Notes under the pieces: model-generated
The model's input: the letters and a program-made list of their open reading frames with translations, nothing else
The model's database searches: none
Told to the model about the DNA's origin: nothing
In this document: positions 6,649-9,171 of the stretch, piece by piece
How the letters are laid out: each line of letters starts with the position of its first letter
How positions within the stretch are numbered: the stretch's first letter is position 1
Assembly: GCA_027490555.1 (NCBI GenBank)
Contig: JAIXXW010000101.1
Coordinates: 1 to 9,171 of the forward strand
DNA from: Comamonadaceae bacterium
GTDB taxonomy: Bacteria > Pseudomonadota > Gammaproteobacteria > Burkholderiales > Burkholderiaceae_C
DNA length: 9,171 bases
Direction: 5' to 3'
Translations under genes and position numbers: made by a program

Positions 6649-7563
6649 TCAATGCGGGGCGTTGATGCGGGTCGCAGCCGGCACCGGGTGGGTCTTGAAA
6701 TAGCCTTCGCACAAGGCCTTGGGCACCAGGCGTTCCGCTTCGAGCTGCACCAGCTGGCGCAACATGTCGCGGCACGAACAGGCCGGGATCGACGCGGCGG
6801 CCTGCTCGATCAGGTGGTCAAAATGGGCAATCGCTCCGTCCAGTCCCAGAGCCTGGGCCGAGCTGGGGCGGGCATGCAGGGCGTCTTGCCCGACCGGCTT
6901 GCCCAGCGTGGCGGCATCGGCGATCACGTCGCGGATGTCGTCGGCAACTTGGTAGGCCTCGCCCAAGAAGCTGCCCAAAGGCGCCCAGGGCTCGGGCTCG
7001 TAGCCACAACTGAGCGCGCCTGCACAGGTGGCCGAGACGAACAAGGCCCCGGTCTTGGCGCGCTGGTATTGGCCCAGGTCGGCGCTGGTCTCGCACTCCC
7101 AGGCTTGGCCGGCCACGATGCCATGGGGCAGGCCCACACCGCGGGTCATGTTGTCCATCAGCTGGACCAGGCGCTCGGGCTGCTGCGCGCCGGCTTGCAG
7201 CAAGACCCGGTAAGCCATCACGATCAGGCCGTCACCGGTCAGCAGCGCCAGCGGCTCACTGAAAGCCTTGTGCACCGTGGGACGGCCGCGCCGGGTGTCG
7301 GCATTGTCGAAGGCCGGCATGTCGTCGTGCACCAAGGAGGCGCAATGCATCAGCTCCAGGGCCACCGCAGCGGCGTTGGTCAGCTGCGGCGCATCGTCGC
7401 CACAGGCGGTGGCCACGGCCATGCACAGCTGGGGCCGGATGCGGGCACCACCGGAAAACACCGCATGCCGCATGGCCGCCACCAGGCGCGCGGGCGCGCC
7501 CACACCCGCAGCCAGCTCGAAATGCGTGCTCAAGGCTTGCTCAGCGCGTGTCAACAGACTCAT
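6649..7563 (-). CDS. crtE: Geranylgeranyl diphosphate synthase CrtE
   Basis: CrtE is a short-chain trans-prenyltransferase that condenses IPP with allylic diphosphates to C20 geranylgeranyl diphosphate, the precursor for phytoene and for the bacteriochlorophyll tail. The 304-residue chain has GGARIRPQL at 38-46 (substrate-binding GGKRxRP region). The first Asp-rich motif is DDMPAFD at 80-86, continuing NADTRRGRP; the second is DDIRD at 208-212, preceded by GEAYQVA. KTG at 170-172 is the conserved Lys region. The ATG at 7563 has GGAGG four bases upstream. It is the first gene of the superoperon. The promoter and a CrtJ/PpsR-type operator array lie in the 116-bp gap to the divergent small gene. 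Its sequence resembles FPP synthase (IspA) too; the superoperon position favours CrtE. Confidence 0.93.
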   Translation of the reverse strand: MSLLTRAEQALSTHFELAAGVGAPARLVAAMRHAVFSGGARIRPQLCMAVATACGDDAPQLTNAAAVALELMHCASLVHDDMPAFDNADTRRGRPTVHKAFSEPLALLTGDGLIVMAYRVLLQAGAQQPERLVQLMDNMTRGVGLPHGIVAGQAWECETSADLGQYQRAKTGALFVSATCAGALSCGYEPEPWAPLGSFLGEAYQVADDIRDVIADAATLGKPVGQDALHARPSSAQALGLDGAIAHFDHLIEQAAASIPACSCRDMLRQLVQLEAERLVPKALCEGYFKTHPVPAATRINAPH

Positions 7564-7585
7564 GGGACCTCCAACGGTGAAGGTC

Positions 7586-7603
7586 TGTCAACCCAAGCTG
7601 ACA
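7586..7603. promoter_or_regulatory. CrtJ/PpsR-type operator, crtE-proximal site
   Basis: TGTCA at 7586-7590 and TGACA at 7599-7603 give an inverted repeat that matches TGT-N12-ACA exactly. It sits between the predicted crtE transcription start (about 7608) and the crtE ATG, so bound repressor would block early elongation or initiation. It is separated by 8 bp from the degenerate middle site. Confidence 0.78.
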
Positions 7604-7611
7604 GACGTACA

Positions 7612-7629
7612 TGTCAATATAACCTGATA
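7612..7629. promoter_or_regulatory. Degenerate middle operator in the crtE array
   Basis: TGTCAA starts at 7612 and, 12 bp after the TGT, ATA stands where ACA is expected (7627-7629). On its own this would be a poor call. It lies exactly 8 bp from both perfect neighbours, in the same 26-bp register, so I read it as a weakened third site. It overlaps the predicted crtE -10 hexamer. Confidence 0.5.
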
Positions 7630-7643
7630 ATCTGTGCTGTCAA
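7616..7643 (-). promoter_or_regulatory. Predicted sigma70-type promoter for crtE
   Basis: On the minus strand TTGACA (7643-7638) is followed after 16 bp by TATATT (7621-7616), close to the consensus -35/-10 pair. Initiation would fall near 7608, giving a leader of roughly 45 nt to the crtE ATG. The -35 lies in the distal operator and the -10 in the degenerate middle operator, the expected arrangement for CrtJ/PpsR repression. Activity is inferred, not shown. Confidence 0.65.
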
Positions 7644-7655
7644 TCTTTATTGACA
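7638..7655. promoter_or_regulatory. CrtJ/PpsR-type operator, distal to crtE and proximal to the divergent gene
   Basis: TGTCAA at 7638-7643 and TTGACA at 7650-7655 form a perfect 6+6 inverted repeat with a 6-bp centre, nearly the same as the bchC distal site. It contains the crtE -35 hexamer. It ends 24 bp before the ATG of the divergent 59-codon gene, so it could repress in both directions. Confidence 0.82.
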
Positions 7656-7679
7656 CATCCACACACGAAAGGTCAAGCC

Positions 7680-7859
7680 ATGGGGATCTGGTTGGAGTTG
7701 GGGATTTTTGGTCTGGTGTTCATCTTTGCCTTTTGGCAAATGCACGACGTGCGCAAGGCCCAGGAGCAAACACGCCAGCAGCGGGCGCGGGAAAAAGCAG
7801 CCCAAGAGGCCCAGCAAGCGGCCGATGCAGCGGCCAAGGACAGCCCCAAGCCGCCATAG
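7680..7859 (+). CDS. Small single-span membrane protein, unknown function
   Basis: I do not recognise the family. The 59-residue product begins MGIWLELGIFGLVFIFAFWQ, a hydrophobic helix of about 18 residues that should be one membrane span. It is followed by a charged, Gln/Ala/Arg-rich helix (about residues 21-52, starting MHDVRKAQEQTRQQRAREKA) and a short Pro/Lys tail. With more positive charge after the span, the tail most likely faces the cytoplasm. The ATG at 7680 has GAAAGG 7 nt upstream; a TTG start 10 codons earlier would lie inside an operator palindrome and is rejected. GATAAT at 7626-7631 may be a -10, but I find no good -35. It is divergent from crtE and shares its CrtJ/PpsR-type operator region, which suggests regulation with the photosynthesis genes. 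A pigment-complex assembly or small accessory role is a guess. The hydrophobic start plus sensible ribosome site make a real gene likely. Confidence 0.75.
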   Translation: MGIWLELGIFGLVFIFAFWQMHDVRKAQEQTRQQRAREKAAQEAQQAADAAAKDSPKPP

Positions 7860-7861
7860 GC

Positions 7862-8085
7862 GCCCACCCAGGGCGATGGTGCTGTGGGAGCCCCTTGTGG
7901 GAGCCCCTTGTATGAGCCCACCCTGTGGGCGATGGGGCTGTGGGAACCCCTTGTAGGAACCCCTTGTGGGAGCCCACCCCGTGGGAGCCCTTGTAGGAGC
8001 CCACCCCGTGGGCGATGGTGCTGTGGGAACCCATGTGAGAACCCATAGTGGGAGCCCACCCTGTGGGCGATGGGGCTGTGGTGCC
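7862..8085. repeat. Cluster of REP-like palindromic repeats
   Basis: This gene-free stretch between two convergent genes is built from variants of one GC-rich unit: a GTRGGAG head, a hairpin GCCCAC-NNN-GTGGGC, then GATGG. Full copies sit at 7911-7935, 7992-8018 and 8047-8073, all in the same orientation. Degenerate or truncated copies are at 7862-7879 and 7965-7987. Between them runs a 13-bp unit CCCCTTGTRGGAR, tandem at 7891-7903/7904-7916 and again at 7947-7959/7960-7972. The shape (short imperfect palindrome with a GTAG/GTGG foot, intergenic, clustered) is that of REP elements mobilised by RAYT transposases. No transposase is in the window. Long reading frames through here encode only repeated low-complexity peptide and are not genes. 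Confidence 0.8.
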
Positions 8086-8103
8086 CCACCGCCCCAGCGG
8101 TGG
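8086..8103. terminator. Possible terminator hairpin between convergent genes
   Basis: CCACCGC (8086-8092) and GCGGTGG (8097-8103) form a perfect 7-bp GC-rich stem with a 4-nt loop, 18 bp past the stop of the minus-strand ABC exporter gene. No T-run follows on either strand, so it is at best a weak or factor-assisted terminator, or a folding barrier that protects a 3' end. Confidence 0.4.
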
Positions 8104-8121
8104 TCACCTGACCCCAGGATT

Positions 8122-9171
8122 TCAGGCGCTGGGCTCGGCGCTGAACTGCAAGGCCGCCAGGCTGGCGTAAAGCCCGCCCTTGGCCAGCAACTGGGCATGC
8201 GTGCCCTGCTCCATCAGGCGGCCGCGCTCGAGCACCCAGATCACGTCGGCACGCTGCACGGTGGCCAGGCGGTGCGCGATCACCAGTGTGGTGCGGCCCA
8301 CCATGGCCTTGTCCAAGGCGGCCTGCACCATCTTCTCGCTTTGCGCATCGAGCGCACTGGTGGCTTCGTCCAGCAGCAACAGCGGGGCATTCTTCAGGAT
8401 CGCCCGTGCAATCGCGATGCGTTGGCGTTGTCCGCCTGACAAACGCACGCCCCGGTCGCCCAGGTAGGTGTCATAGCCTTCGGGCAGTTCGCCGATGAAT
8501 TCCTGCGCATAGGCCGCCTGGGCAGCAGCCTGCACCTCGTCGAAGCTGGCCTCGGGACGGCCATAGCGGATGTTGTCGAGCACCGTGCCCGAAAAAATCA
8601 CCGGCTCCTGAGGCACGATGGCCATGCGCCGGCGCAGGTCGTGCAGGTCCATCTGGTCAATCGGCACGCCATCGAGCACGATGCGGCCCATCTGCGGGTC
8701 ATGAAAGCGCATCAGCAAGTCAAACAAAGTGGTTTTGCCCGCCCCGCTGGGGCCCACCACGGCCACGGTTTGGCCGGGCTGGATCTGGCCGGTGAGCTGG
8801 TCCAGCGCCCAGGTGTCGGGCCGCGAGGGGTAATGGAAACGCAGCGATTCGAGTTGCAGCGACGATCCGCCTTGCGGCCAGGGTGCCTGTTGCGCAGGGG
8901 TGGCGATCTTGAGGTGGGACTCGGTGTGCAGCAGTTCCATCAGGCGCTCGGTGGCACCGGCTGCGCGCAACAAATCGCCATACACCTCGCCCAGCACCGC
9001 AAAAGCACTGGCCAGCAAGATCACATAAAACACCGTCTCGCCGAGTTGGCCGGCCGTGCTGGTGCCCTCGCGCACCGCCAGCGTGCCCATGTACAGGCCC
9101 CAGAGCAAAACAGCGCTGGAGGCCGTGATGATGAAACCCACCAGCACCGCGCGCGCGCGGATGCGGCCCAG
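8122..9171 (-). CDS. ABC exporter, fused permease/ATPase (5' end outside window)
   Basis: The frame runs open to the window edge, so the N-terminal part is missing; 349 residues are visible, perhaps 55-60% of a half-transporter of about 600. The first ~75 residues hold the last membrane helices of the exporter domain (VGFIITASSAVLLWGLYMG, then ETVFYVILLASAFAVLGEVY). The nucleotide-binding domain follows and is complete: Walker A VGPSGAGKTT, Q-loop IVPQEPVIFSGTVLDNIRYG, signature LSGGQRQRIAIARAI, Walker B LLLLDEATSALD, and H-loop VIAHRLATVQRAD. All catalytic residues are present. It belongs to the MsbA-like multidrug/lipid exporter group. The substrate cannot be told from sequence; lipid or hydrophobic export is typical of the group. 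Stop TGA at 8122-8124. It faces the photosynthesis block across the repeats and is probably a neighbour, not a member. Confidence 0.93.
   Translation of the reverse strand: MGRIRARAVLVGFIITASSAVLLWGLYMGTLAVREGTSTAGQLGETVFYVILLASAFAVLGEVYGDLLRAAGATERLMELLHTESHLKIATPAQQAPWPQGGSSLQLESLRFHYPSRPDTWALDQLTGQIQPGQTVAVVGPSGAGKTTLFDLLMRFHDPQMGRIVLDGVPIDQMDLHDLRRRMAIVPQEPVIFSGTVLDNIRYGRPEASFDEVQAAAQAAYAQEFIGELPEGYDTYLGDRGVRLSGGQRQRIAIARAILKNAPLLLLDEATSALDAQSEKMVQAALDKAMVGRTTLVIAHRLATVQRADVIWVLERGRLMEQGTHAQLLAKGGLYASLAALQFSAEPSA

Noticed and set aside
7650..7679. Upstream TTG start adding 10 residues to the small membrane protein
   Set aside because: It would begin inside the operator palindrome and has no ribosome site, while the ATG at 7680 has GAAAGG at proper spacing.
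7862..8085. Repeats considered as a CRISPR array
   Set aside because: Repeats are unevenly spaced, internally palindromic and diverged, with no unique spacers of constant length and no cas genes.
7647..8198. Minus-strand frames of 108-183 codons over the repeat region
   Set aside because: They translate the REP-like units into repeated HRPQGGL/YKG-type peptide and overlap the end of the ABC gene; no start context and no family.

Overview
The window is part of the photosynthesis gene cluster of a high-GC purple proteobacterium. It is most likely an anoxygenic phototroph of the Betaproteobacteria (Burkholderiales/Comamonadaceae, Rubrivivax-Rhodoferax-Limnohabitans type). That placement rests on protein character, gene order and the style of the dispersed repeats; no marker gene in the window settles it.

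Seven genes lie head to tail on the minus strand, so they are transcribed from high to low coordinates: crtE (6649-7563), crtF (5426-6616), bchC (4411-5364), bchX (3410-4414), bchY (1822-3375), bchZ (299-1825) and pufB (12-155). This is the classic crtEF-bchCXYZ-puf superoperon order. CrtE makes geranylgeranyl diphosphate, which feeds both carotenoids and the bacteriochlorophyll tail. CrtF is a late carotenoid O-methyltransferase. BchX with BchY/BchZ is the nitrogenase-like chlorophyllide a oxidoreductase that turns the chlorin into a bacteriochlorin, and BchC oxidises the 3-hydroxyethyl side chain. pufB encodes the LH1 beta antenna polypeptide; the rest of puf would lie beyond position 1. Two junctions (bchC/bchX and bchY/bchZ) are 4-bp ATGA overlaps. 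No pufQ is seen between bchZ and pufB.

The regulatory DNA is the most informative non-coding part. Two intergenic regions carry palindromes of the CrtJ/PpsR operator type, TGT-N12-ACA, always with exactly 8 bp between neighbours. There are two in front of bchC (5368-5385, 5394-5411). In front of crtE there are two perfect copies with one degenerate copy between them (7586-7603, 7612-7629, 7638-7655). A good sigma70-type promoter for crtE is embedded in the second array.

On the other side of the crtE array, transcribed divergently on the plus strand, is a 59-codon gene (7680-7859) for a small single-span membrane protein with a charged helical tail. I do not recognise its family. Because it shares the presumed CrtJ/PpsR operator region, it is the best candidate here for an undescribed photosynthesis-associated component.

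Beyond it, 7860-8085 is a cluster of REP-like palindromic repeats between two convergent genes. The window ends with the 3' part of a minus-strand ABC exporter gene (8122-9171, 5' end outside), which probably marks the edge of this part of the photosynthesis cluster.
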